Of a DNA stretch of 64,000 nt, positions 1 to 8,708 are shown piece after piece. The stretch comes from Magicicada septendecula (taxonomy: Eukaryota; Arthropoda; Insecta; Hemiptera; Cicadidae): NCBI GenBank assembly GCA_034769895.1, contig CM068373.1, forward strand, positions 434,787,080 through 434,851,079. The letters run 5' to 3'. Position 1 is the first letter of the stretch, and every line of letters starts with the position of its first letter. The notes under the pieces are model-generated. The model searched no databases. It was not told where the DNA came from and saw only the letters and a program-made list of their open reading frames with translations. Made by a program: the position numbers and the translations under genes.

Positions 1-396
1 AGGGTATTAAATCGTAAAAACACATACTAAAAATTAAAGAACTACTTGAAAACACATTGTTTTCCTGTAAGGGACTCTTGCCCTTCAAAAACATTTGTAA
101 CCATCTTGGTTTACAATAAAACTGGGGAAAATCCACCCTCTGTCCTATATTCACAAAATAATTCTCTTCATATTCTCTCTCTAATTTACAAATACTGATC
201 TCTACTCTCTCACTCTCTCTCACTGTTTCTATATTATTATGATTGCTAATTATTTTCACGGTACTACTTTTATATATCTCGTTTTCCACCATCTTACCAC
301 TACTGGTTAATTTATTTTTACAACTAACACCTACCTCGTTAATTATTTCTCCGTAATTATCTTGTTGATTCATCCTCTTCGTTCACTTTTTTAAAT
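1..396 (-). pseudogene. Gag-like C-terminal remnant (element X)
   Basis: Read on the minus strand from about 396, a mostly open frame gives a Ser/Glu/Asn-rich stretch followed by the peptides GQRVDFPQFY and FLKGKSPL. These line up in order with GQRENFPF and FLKGKGPV in the intact Gag-like protein at 11973-13124, so this is a diverged member of that family. The frame has at least one stop near its right end and runs off the left edge of the window. The N-terminal half of what is probably the same gene lies at 17459-17976; the material between them is later insertions. An independent truncated copy is the alternative. Confidence 0.6.
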
Positions 397-440
397 ATTA
401 TTATATATATATATATATAAACTTACTTTGGTTATCACTT

Positions 441-481
441 TCCCATACGTTTCAAGGTAATGTGCCTCTTCCTCAGTGGGA
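441..481 (-). ncRNA. Hammerhead-ribozyme-like motif, left PLE arm
   Basis: On the minus strand a TCCCA segment precedes CTGAGGA, a short stem-loop, GAAA, CGTA and a complementary TGGGA. This matches the order stem I, CUGANGA, stem II, GAAA, minimal stem III, stem I of a type I hammerhead. Hammerheads are established components of PLE terminal regions. Stem II is weak here (about 4 bp including a wobble), so self-cleavage is uncertain. Confidence 0.5.
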
Positions 482-514
482 GTAAATACTGAATGTCATT
501 TTACAGAATAACGG

Positions 515-1244
515 TTATGGACTATATGTGTGTGTGGTGGGGGTTGATGGTGGGAGGGAATTGGCGCTGAGGTTCAAATTGTGTGTTTGGATCAGTGTAT
601 CGAATAGTGTATGTGATCTATAATGTAATTGTTCATTTAATATGTTGTTTGGTTGTAGTGCGTGATATCTGTATATTTCAAATTGTTCAGCTGTGTTTAG
701 TTTTCTACTTTTAGGTAAGTAGTGTAATATTTCCATGTTGTGTTCTATGTTTGTGTAACTGGTTTTCGTTTTGTAAATGTGTGGCAAATGTGGAATGTAT
801 GTAATTTGTGGTGAGGGCTTTTAAATGTTCTGAAAATCTGGAGGAAAAAGATCTTCCCGTCTGGCCGATGTAGAATTGGTGACAATCATTACAATTTAAT
901 TTATAAACCCCTGTTTTGCTGTATGTGTCTTTGTTAGTATTATTTATGTGTTTCCTAATGGTGTTGTTGGTTCTATAGGCTACTTTATAATTGTGTTTCC
1001 TAAATGTGTTAGCAATTTTGTGTGTATTGGAATTGTAGTGTGAAAGTGTTATGTATTTACTGGGTTGTGTGCTGTTGGCCTGATGTGTTTTATTTTTTGT
1101 GCTTAGGATGCGTTTGTGTATTTTATTTACCAAATCGGGGTTGTATCCATTTTTGACTGCTATATATTTGATTGTGTTTAATTCTTCTTGGTAGTCATGT
1201 GTGTTTAGGGGTATTGAAGTGAACTCAACACAAACATGCAGCAT
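515..1244 (-). pseudogene. PLE C-terminal fragment with GIY-YIG endonuclease (left arm)
   Basis: Two overlapping minus-strand frames (711-1244 and 515-787) together cover the C-terminal third of a Penelope-like protein. The first contains the GIY-YIG signature GVYKLNC...FYIGQTGR...RFSEHL; the second has the tail with EQFEIYRYHAL. The frames are separated by a 2-bp deletion relative to the right arm. GIY-YIG domains nick DNA at the PLE integration site. The reverse transcriptase is absent, so this copy could not move by itself. The first residues (MLHVCVE) come from the spacer, not the element. Confidence 0.85.
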
Positions 1245-1252
1245 TCAACTAC

Positions 1253-1981
1253 ATGCTCCATAGGCTGACTTCAATACCCCTAAACACACATGACTACCAA
1301 GAAGAATTAAACTCAATCAAATATATAGCAGTCAAAAATGGATACAACCCCGATTTGGTAAATAAAATACACAAACGCATCCTGAGCACAAAAAGTAAAA
1401 CACATCAGACCAACAGCACACAACCCAGTAAATACATAACACTTACATACTACAATTCCAATACATACAAAATTGCTAACACATTTAGGAAACACAATTA
1501 TAAAGTAGCCTACAGAACCAACAACACCATTAGGAAACACATAAATAATACTAACAAAGACACAGACACATACAGCAAAACAGGGGTTTATAAATTAAAT
1601 TGTAATGATTGTCACCAATTCTACATCGGCCAGACAGGAAGATCTTTTTCCTCCAGATTTTCAGAACATTTAAAAGCCCTCACCACAAATTACATACATT
1701 CCACATTTGCCACACATTTACAAAACGAAAACCACAGTTACACAAACATAGAACACAACATGGAAATATTACACTACTTACCTAAAAGTAGAAAACTAAA
1801 CACAGCTGAACAATTCGAAATATACAGATATCACGCACTACAACCAAACAACATATTAAATGAACAATTATATTATAGATCACATACACTATTTGATACA
1901 TTGATTCAAACACACAATTTGAACCTCAGCGCCAATTCCCTCCCACCATCAACCCCCACCACACACACCTATAGTCTATAA
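1253..1981 (+). CDS. PLE C-terminal fragment with intact GIY-YIG domain (right arm)
   Basis: This 242-residue open frame is the C-terminal part of a Penelope-like polyprotein. The start is only the first ATG after truncation, not the native start. Residues 7-100 correspond to the RT thumb/linker. Residues 111-140 form the GIY-YIG core, with GVY (111-113), YIG (124-126), R135 and E138 of the RFSEHL segment, a likely metal-binding motif. The frame ends at the natural tail and is followed by the hammerhead-like 3' UTR. No RT motif is present. It is the intact twin of the frame-shifted left arm. Reading on into a functional protein is unlikely because no promoter or N-terminal part is attached. 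Confidence 0.85.
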   Translation: MLHRLTSIPLNTHDYQEELNSIKYIAVKNGYNPDLVNKIHKRILSTKSKTHQTNSTQPSKYITLTYYNSNTYKIANTFRKHNYKVAYRTNNTIRKHINNTNKDTDTYSKTGVYKLNCNDCHQFYIGQTGRSFSSRFSEHLKALTTNYIHSTFATHLQNENHSYTNIEHNMEILHYLPKSRKLNTAEQFEIYRYHALQPNNILNEQLYYRSHTLFDTLIQTHNLNLSANSLPPSTPTTHTYSL

Positions 1982-2014
1982 CCGTTATTCTGTAAAACGA
2001 CATTCAGTATTTAC

Positions 2015-2055
2015 TCCCACTGAGGAAGAGGCACATCACCTTGAAACGTATGGGA
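2015..2055 (+). ncRNA. Hammerhead-ribozyme-like motif, right PLE arm
   Basis: TCCCA (2015-2019) pairs with TGGGA (2051-2055). Between them are CTGAGGA (2020-2026), a weak stem-loop (2027-2042), GAAA (2043-2046) and the minimal stem III CGTA. The order and spacing fit a type I hammerhead as described for PLEs. It lies just after the PLE coding region. Activity is an inference. Confidence 0.55.
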
Positions 2056-2097
2056 AAGTGATAACCAAAGTAAGTTCATATGTGAAAGTTTATATAT

Positions 2098-3851
2098 TGC
2101 GACAGTACAAATAAGTGATGTACTGAGCATTGAATATAAAAATTTAAATATACCTAATAAACTGTAAATAATTAATAGTGTATTAGAAATAAGCATGTCA
2201 GGGATTGCAATCTTGACTCAGACAAAAATATGAACAGGTGTTTCGTCCTGAATCGACGTGCACACACACACACACAAATGTAACTGAAAGTGTGTACACC
2301 AGTATTTTGCTAGTGTGTGTGAACGCAGGTCTATGCAGGCGAGTTTACCACCCCAAGATGAATAATTGCATAATTACTGTTTTTCCGTAATTATTCATAA
2401 ACTATAATTAAGGAGTAAAATCCAAAAACACAATAAAATGTAATAACATTTACTAAATACTGTGTACAAAAACCATGTAAAAAAGACACACCGAGTGTAG
2501 TAGTGAAATAACTGTGTACAAATCGAAAGGGTTAAGTTGCAATGTCCAAAATTACAGTGGACATGTGTAGTGAAAATAGTTATAAAATGAGTATAAGAGT
2601 ATACTTACAGGACTCTGCAATTCGCAGAAATATAAGAAATAGCGAAATTGACAAAGAGTGGGGGAACTGAACCCAGAGACAGTTTCTGACATGTCGATTT
2701 CGTACAACTGCAGGTGTTGACCAAGACATGGGTATAAATAGGACACACACGCTACAGTGGTTCTCTTTCTTAAATCACCCACAGTGCAGCGGGAGCTTCT
2801 GTCCATCTGCACAGAATATTTAAATTTTTGTAAATAGTTTCATCCTTCCAGTTACATACAGTTGTAACAACTGGATTGTAAAACAAACAATTTTTAAGTA
2901 GTAACAAAATTACATAAGAAGATCAACTGACGTCCGAAACAGCACGAGGAAAAGTTCCAGAGAGCGATACGACGCTGGACAGAGAGAGAGTCGACGCTGG
3001 ACAAGAGGAAGTGATGCTGGAGTTCGAGACGAGGACGATTACAGAGGGATCCAATGATTGAGTATGATTGACGACAATAAGGTGATAAACAACTTATTTA
3101 TCTCTTAATCGAACAATTAACTCAAAGACAATTAAAGACATTCTTGTTCTATTTAAAAGTAAGAGCCAATGTTTATTGTAAATTGGAATTAAAATCATAG
3201 ATGTTATTGAAATAAGATTAACGTAAACAAGAGCTCAAATTAGTATTGAAATGAAAAGAATACAAAGCATTTAAGTAAAAAAAATTAGCGTTTGATATAA
3301 ATCAGTACTAAGAAACAAAAGATACATTCAGTAACTATTGATATTTTTGAGTTACATTACAATATATAAGAAGATATTGAAACACACTAATTGACTGAGT
3401 GATCTGGAAATGAGATGTTTTTTAATATACAATAATTAGTAGAATAGAATATTTAGTCAGTAAGGATGTATATAGCATAAGCCTTACGGCATAATAACAA
3501 AATAATAACGAATGTTTTAAGTCGAAGAAAGTGCCATGTGCACAATTTTATTAATATCAAATAAATTTGAAATGCCGTTACAAGTTACATAGAGTTCTTA
3601 TTGCAGATACACCTGAAACCCAAATTAAATTATATTTATTGTTACATAAATTGTCGCTTCCAACGTGGAGCATCACAAATTTAAATTATATTATATTTGC
3701 ACTGTTGTGTTGATACATAATTTTGTTGCCCTGGACTTGGGGCACTACATGCCTAAATTTATGTACAAAGATTCGTTACATTTATTTGGCGTCCAAGATC
3801 GTGGGGCTCCGCAAACACAAATAAATTTATATTTGCAGTTGTAGCGTTACA
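2098..3851 (+). repeat. 5' LTR of outer Gypsy-type element
   Basis: This 1754-bp LTR starts TGCGACAG and ends GCGTTACA. It has a (CA)n run near 2260, a TATA box at 2733 and a very long region downstream of the expected RNA start. Its last 250 bp contain tandem copies of the LTR-end/primer-site junction. The sequence is matched by 6988-7219 and 14497-16088. Confidence 0.92.
2733..2740 (+). promoter_or_regulatory. TATA box in 5' LTR
   Basis: TATAAATA sits in the context CATGGG-TATAAATA-GGACAC and is conserved at 14893-14900 in the 3' LTR. It is the best candidate for the U3 core promoter, putting the RNA start near 2760. Confidence 0.6.
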
Positions 3852-3885
3852 TTTATTAGTCGCCCATGAACGTATGGCCCGATCC
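3638..3885 (+). repeat. Tandem decayed copies of LTR end plus primer-binding site
   Basis: Four units of about 60-75 bp begin near 3638, 3708, 3765 and 3840. Each has a (G)(A/T)TACAT-A/T-rich start followed by a motif related to TGGCGCCCAACGTGGGGC, the classic tRNA-Lys(1,2) primer site. Visible versions are CGCTTCCAACGTGGAGC, GCCCTGGACTTGGGGC, GGCGTCCAAGATCGTGGGGC and CGCCCATGAACGTATGGCCC. Three units lie inside the LTR; the fourth lies just outside and would be the current primer site. Confidence 0.6.
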
Positions 3886-4196
3886 CCACCATTTAACTAT
3901 TAAAATTTTTATGTAGCTAAATGGTTGCTCTAAAATATAAGAGTGTGTTAAATGAAAAATGTATTATATGTAATAATTATTTATATTAAATTTTTGAATG
4001 TAATGTTAATTGTTGTGTAATCACACAGCTGGCGCCCACAAATAATATTGTTTGTCTATGTAACAGGTGTAACTGTAATGAGTATTAATAATAACTATTA
4101 ATAAAAATAAAGAAATAAATAAATAAGTAGGGAACGGTTATCAATAATAATTGTTAAAGAATTACTACTAAATAAATATTTTAATAATACTTCAAC

Positions 4197-5103
4197 ATGA
4201 CACAGGAAATTTAGACGTAGAGGCATTCCAGATGATGATGCGTGCCTGGGTCGATGAAATAAGCACAAAACAAACGGAAAATATAAATGCTAAAATAGAC
4301 GAATTAATAGAATCTAATAAGAAACAATTAGAAGAACAAACTGAAAATTTTAGACAAGACACCATAAAAATCGCAGAGAGTGTAGAAGAGTTAAAAATTG
4401 TAATCTCCAGTTGAAACAAGACAACATAGAAATCAAACAAAGTATAATAAACGGTACTGCACAGTTAACCGAAAAAATTGTTAATACAAATTTACGTATT
4501 GACACGATTGCAGAAAATGTCTGTGGAATAATTAATAAACAAATGGAGCTAATATGTGAAAAGATAATATGTGAAGAATTCATAGTAGTTGAAAATACGT
4601 GTGTAATTACTAACGATAATTATAAAGTAATTAACATTAAGGAAGAGAAGCAAATTAAGGTTAATAAAACGTACCTTATTAATAGCGATATCCCAAGTGT
4701 GAGACACACACACACAATAGTAAGTCACACAAGATGACACATGTGAAACACTTAAGACACCACACTTACGGAGATAAATATCACTGTAGGCCTAACAAGA
4801 AACGTAGTAAATTATGTAGACGAAACACTACACAAAATTGTGGTAAAAATGACGGTAGATATAAGCACGAGAAATATAAAGTGAACGATAATTAGAACTA
4901 TAATTATAGTAATTACGATGAATATTATCATAAAAGACGCACGAAAATAGTTTCAACTGTTCATATGGGCCGCGAGCAAACTGTTGCGATGGAATGCGAC
5001 CGTTACGAGAGAAAGAGAGGGAGAATAAAGTGTTCACCCTATAAACAGGTGACTTCCACGATAAAAAAAAAGTCGCAGCAATACAGTGGGACGTTAACAC
5101 AAT
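4197..5103 (+). pseudogene. Gag-like remnant with coiled coil (outer element)
   Basis: An ATG at 4197 starts a frame that shifts within its first codons. It then continues as NLDVEAFQMMMRAW and a Glu/Lys/Asn-rich coiled coil (4232-4414), and slips frame again at about 4412 into 4414-4737, also coiled-coil. After the stop at 4737 a basic Lys/Arg/Cys-rich stretch can be followed to about 5103 in another frame. The layout, an acidic N-terminus followed by a coiled coil, resembles the Gag-like proteins at 11973-13124 and 25941-27441, but the conserved NFPF segment and the C-terminal FDDGG are not seen. Its position right after the LTR supports a gag role. It is broken by at least two frameshifts. 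Confidence 0.55.
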
Positions 5104-5895
5104 GAGGGTGTGCGACGGAAATAACTGTACACGTCGACTAATCTACGTCCGGGAGACGACGGACAATGCAATGGTTATAATGAGGGGTGTCAGATCTAAT
5201 GACACACCGAACCGAACTCAGTACCCGAAAATAAATAATTATTTTTAAATGAGAAAAATAATATTACTATTAATTATTAATAATAATATAAGAGAGTATA
5301 ATTAAGAAATGTTATTTATTAAGGATATGATAGCAAATAAAAAGAAATATTAGTCAAAAGAAATAAGGAATATTATTTTAAAGGGTTAATTAAGAAATGT
5401 ATTATTAATGATAAGGAATGATAGTGTAGAGAAATATTTAAGAAAGTGATGGTAAAAGATGTTATTGTTGTTATTGGTATAAAGAAGGGATTAGGGATGA
5501 GTAATCAATGCTATAATTGTCAGAACGGCTGATCAAGCGAACACTTAATGGAGATACAAGGACACAGAAGAAAGCGAGAGTGAAAAGTCAAAAGGGCAGA
5601 GACTACTTAGGATTAAAGACTTCGAGAAAAATATCGTTTTCCAAGACAGTTCCTCTGTAACCGATTATGCGACTCACTAGAAAGCTAAAAGAATATTCTG
5701 TTACGGAAGTGTATTTCAGGAAAGTAGTAGCGATCAGGAAGGTAATGTTAAACAAATGTAATAAAAGGTAATGAATGTTAATGTATTGTATAAGTACTGT
5801 ATTAGATAAAGTAATGTCATGTTAAGAAAAGAGTTAAGGAAGATTAGAAGCGAAGATAAGAATGTATGAATAAGATAATATAAAATTAAGGACCG
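5104..5895 (+). other. Deleted pol region, AT-rich, no ORF
   Basis: This is where protease, RT and RNase H would be expected in a complete Gypsy element, but no such motif is visible in any frame. The only recognisable piece is a decayed copy of an integrase segment at 5637-5677. Confidence 0.6.
5637..5677 (+). repeat. Decayed duplicate of an integrase segment
   Basis: The sequence around TTTTCCAAGACAGT and ATTATGCGACTCAC matches 6005-6048 of the integrase gene (TTTTCCAAGGCAGT, ATTATGCGACCCAC) over about 40 bp with a few changes and an in-frame stop. It indicates a duplication or recombination about 370 bp upstream of the genuine copy. Confidence 0.6.
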
Positions 5896-6742
5896 AATTT
5901 ACACACATAGAAATGCAGAGCATCCAGGAGAGCTATTTGCAGTGGATTTTCTGGGACCACGATCAAGTCGAGGTGTGAAGCACATATTGGTATGTATCGA
6001 TGTGTTTTCCAAGGCAGTCCGACTGTACCCAATTATGCGACCCACAACCAAAGTTGTTCTAAAGATACTACTGCAGAAATATATTCCGTCATATGGAAAA
6101 ATGAAGAAGGTACTCAGTGATCAAGGTGTACAATTCCAAAGTGAAAAATGGGAGAGGACATTAAGGGAAAATGGAATACAACCTGTACTCACATCCATAA
6201 GACATCCTCAAGGAAACCTTGCTGAGAGAGTTAACAAAGAATTAGGTAAATATTTACGAATATACTGCCATGATCAACACAATAAATGGGCAGAATATTT
6301 ACCATTTCTTGAAAAAGCCATCAACGAAAATTATAGTGAAGCAACAGGATATACTCCAATGGAATTGGAAGAAGATAAGAAGCCAAACAGATTTTGGATT
6401 AAGTATATAAACAAACCTAATAACCAGAATGTACCTGTACCAATAAGTGTGAAAATTGAATACGCAAAGCAGCGGATAATAGAAAGAGGTAATAAGAGAG
6501 TAGAGAGATTTAATCTAACTCACAAGCTACAACAATTCAACGTGGGAGAAAACGTACTACTCAAAGCTAATCCAGTGGGAAAACGGAGTGATAATACGGC
6601 GAAGAAATTCTTCAGACTTTATAATGGACCGTATACGTTAAGACAGCGAGTAGGACAACACACTTTCGTCGTATATGATGAGATACAGAAGAAAGAAATT
6701 GGTAAATTCCACGCAGCGTCATTTAGGAAGTTCTACACATAA
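5896..6742 (+). CDS. Ty3/Gypsy integrase (core and C-terminal domain)
   Basis: The open frame begins upstream of the first ATG: codons for RIYTHRNAEHPGELFA precede VDFLGP, so the ATG at 5942 is internal to a former Pol polyprotein. Numbering from that ATG, the catalytic triad is D2 (VDFLGP), D60 (LSDQGVQF) and E95 (NLAERVNKE), the Asp-Asp-Glu core that joins cDNA ends to the target. The C-terminal part has a GPY/F module (LYNGPYTL) and ends FHAASFRKFYT. The N-terminal zinc-binding HHCC region is missing. The 3' LTR follows 245 bp later. With no RT attached this is a remnant, though this domain has no internal stop. Confidence 0.88.
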
Positions 6743-6974
6743 AAACAACGAGGTCAATGAAACTAGTCAGATCAGCTGTTTGGTAAAGCCACCCTACTAC
6801 AAGGTCACGAACAGTGAGCGTGTGAAGACGGGAGGTAAGACATTTGTATACACTCTAATTAAGGGTGAAATGACGAATATTATTCTTGATTATTTGTTAC
6901 ATTTTTTTACAATTGTAATAATAATAATAAAAAAAAATTTATAAATAAATTTATTAATTTTTTTTTTATTACCA

Positions 6975-6987
6975 AGCAGAGGGAGAA
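6975..6987 (+). other. Polypurine tract of outer element
   Basis: AGCAGAGGGAGAA lies directly before the 3' LTR start (TGCGACAG at 6988), the expected position of the plus-strand primer in LTR retrotransposons. Confidence 0.75.
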
Positions 6988-7219
6988 TGCGACAGTACAA
7001 ATAAGTGATGTACTGAGCATTGAATATAAAAATTTAAATATACCTAATAAACTGTAAATAATTAATAGTGTATTAGAAATAAGCATGTCAGGGATTGCAA
7101 TCTTGACTCAGACAAAAATATGAACAGGTGTTTCGACCTGAATCGATGTGCACACACACAAATGTAACTGAAAGTGTGTACACCAGAATTTTGCTAGTGT
7201 GTGTGAACGCAGGTCTATG
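6988..7219 (+). repeat. 3' LTR of outer element, part 1
   Basis: These 232 bp repeat 2098-2338 with a shorter CA run. The match breaks after GGTCTATG at 7219, where the nested element begins, and resumes at 14497 with CAGGCGAGTT. Confidence 0.9.
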
Positions 7220-8392
7220 TGTGACTTACTGATCGATCACATATATTATTATTATTAAATTTCCAATTAATTGTTACTTACCGTTACGATAATTCTTACG
7301 GGGTCACAGGATTCGGTCACATGTACCTAGATACAAACATGGTCTATAGGTTACGCAAAGTACTGACACCACTCATTTTGGAAGAGAATTAATATTTATT
7401 ATTATTTAATCTTGACTGCTTGTAAACTCATTAAAATTCATTGAGATACATTGCTGCAAAGTGATGCAACACCCCAACATAACACTTAGGAATTACAGCT
7501 TACCTTATTATTTCACAAGACACAAATGCAAATATCAAATAAAAACACAAATATACACAAAAGCTGCCCAGCTTTGCAAACTCTCCCATTCATTCATATT
7601 TTAAAGAAACAAGAACCCCTTAACACATTTTCATATAATAATGCCCCCACATCGACCACGCGGTCATCGCGCCCGTACTAAGTCCCCGTTCGGGTGTCCG
7701 AAAGATATACGAAACTATTAACTCTTTTATGCTCACTCCTGACTGTTGTTAATCCCTTTAGACACTGTTGATTACATTCCAAAAATTTTTACGGTAAGGT
7801 CGGCCGATGTAATTACATTTTGTAAAATAAAATTTTAACCAGACCGCAAGCGGTCGGTAGGTGAGACGCACTGGGCAGAAGTTTTTTCTCTGTTCCCTCT
7901 CTACAGTTTTCAATACGGGAATTCACTGCCTTGGGCGTCGTCGCCGAAGCTTCGGCCCATGCTATGCATGTTGTTTTTGAGTCAGTGTCGCATATGATCT
8001 TCTATAGGCATTGGCTGACGTCATTTCAGTGGGCCGGACGTGTAAGTGAAGCCAAAGGGACGATGAATAATTTTACGCTCTAGCCATCTTGTTTTTAGTC
8101 GAGAGCGTCCTTTTGAGCGCGTGCGGGTGTAGTTGCGCTTGAGCGTTGACACACATGTACAGAGTTCTTAGAATTTTGGTGGAGGTGCGAATTCCTCTGC
8201 CGCATTACTCAACAACAACCTGCGTCTTATTGCTTTGTTTCACTGTTCTGTTACACTGACTGTTATACGTTGCACAATAATACCGTTATTTCGACATATT
8301 TTATAAGGCTCCCGACCGAAAATGAAATGAATACAAATATATAAATGCCCCAAACGGTTAAAATAAAAACACCCAAAAATTGACCCGCTACA
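7220..8392 (-). repeat. 3' LTR of nested element
   Basis: This 1173-bp LTR matches 13322-14492 almost perfectly. Differences seen by eye include CACCCCAAC versus CACCAAC near 7470, GCAAAC versus GCACAC, and single changes near 7696, 7790 and 7985. On the minus strand it starts TGTAGCGGGTC. Confidence 0.93.
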
Positions 8393-8708
8393 ATACCCCC
8401 TCGATGAGAATTCTGCTGTTCACGACAGAAGAAATCTCATCGATAACCCCGAAGAGGACCGGTGAGGAAACTGGTGCCAACAACCCCCTGGTTCTTAATC
8501 TCATGGGTACCCGACCCCCCTGGCTCAGCGACCATGGACTCATCTGAACGAGATCACTGGACTTCTCCGTAAGAGATCCCAACACCGAGAAATCGAACAG
8601 ACTCGCACCACAGCGCGCCTCGCCTTTTAACATGTTACCCCCAAAAATCCTCAATCCCTGGCTAAAATTATCCCAGCTCCTCCGCCGATATGTTCCCCTT
8701 TTTTGCAA
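8388..8708 (-). CDS. Short ORF ending at the 3' LTR of the nested element
   Basis: This 106-residue frame ends IEGVL with its TAG formed by the first bases of the LTR. Termination at the LTR edge is common for the last ORF of LTR elements. The protein is Arg/Ser-rich and I recognise no integrase, envelope or RNase H motif. It could be the residual C-terminus of a deleted pol or env gene, or a chance ORF. GC content is higher here than in the 3 kb to its right. Confidence 0.35.
   Translation of the reverse strand: MQKRGTYRRRSWDNFSQGLRIFGGNMLKGEARCGASLFDFSVLGSLTEKSSDLVQMSPWSLSQGGRVPMRLRTRGLLAPVSSPVLFGVIDEISSVVNSRILIEGVL
8393..8407 (-). other. Polypurine tract of nested element
   Basis: On the minus strand CATCGAGGGGGTAT directly precedes the LTR start TGTAGC, the expected purine tract position. 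Confidence 0.65.

Larger units (their letters stand above)
419..2076. repeat. Head-to-head inverted pair of Penelope-like element 3' ends
   Basis: The left arm (about 419-1223) is the near-perfect reverse complement of the right arm (about 1265-2076), with a spacer of about 41 bp. Both arms carry the 3' part of a Penelope-like element: linker, GIY-YIG endonuclease, C-terminal tail and 3' UTR. Both begin at the same internal point, just before codons for TSIPLNTHDYQEELN. Small differences exist, such as a 2-bp deletion in the left arm near 760 and a 6-bp insertion in the right near 1560. PLEs are known to generate 5'-truncated, partly inverted copies. Confidence 0.9.

Noticed and set aside
4828..5100. 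Minus ORF of 90 codons inside the outer element
   Set aside because: It overlaps the gag remnant read on the opposite strand and shows no motif.
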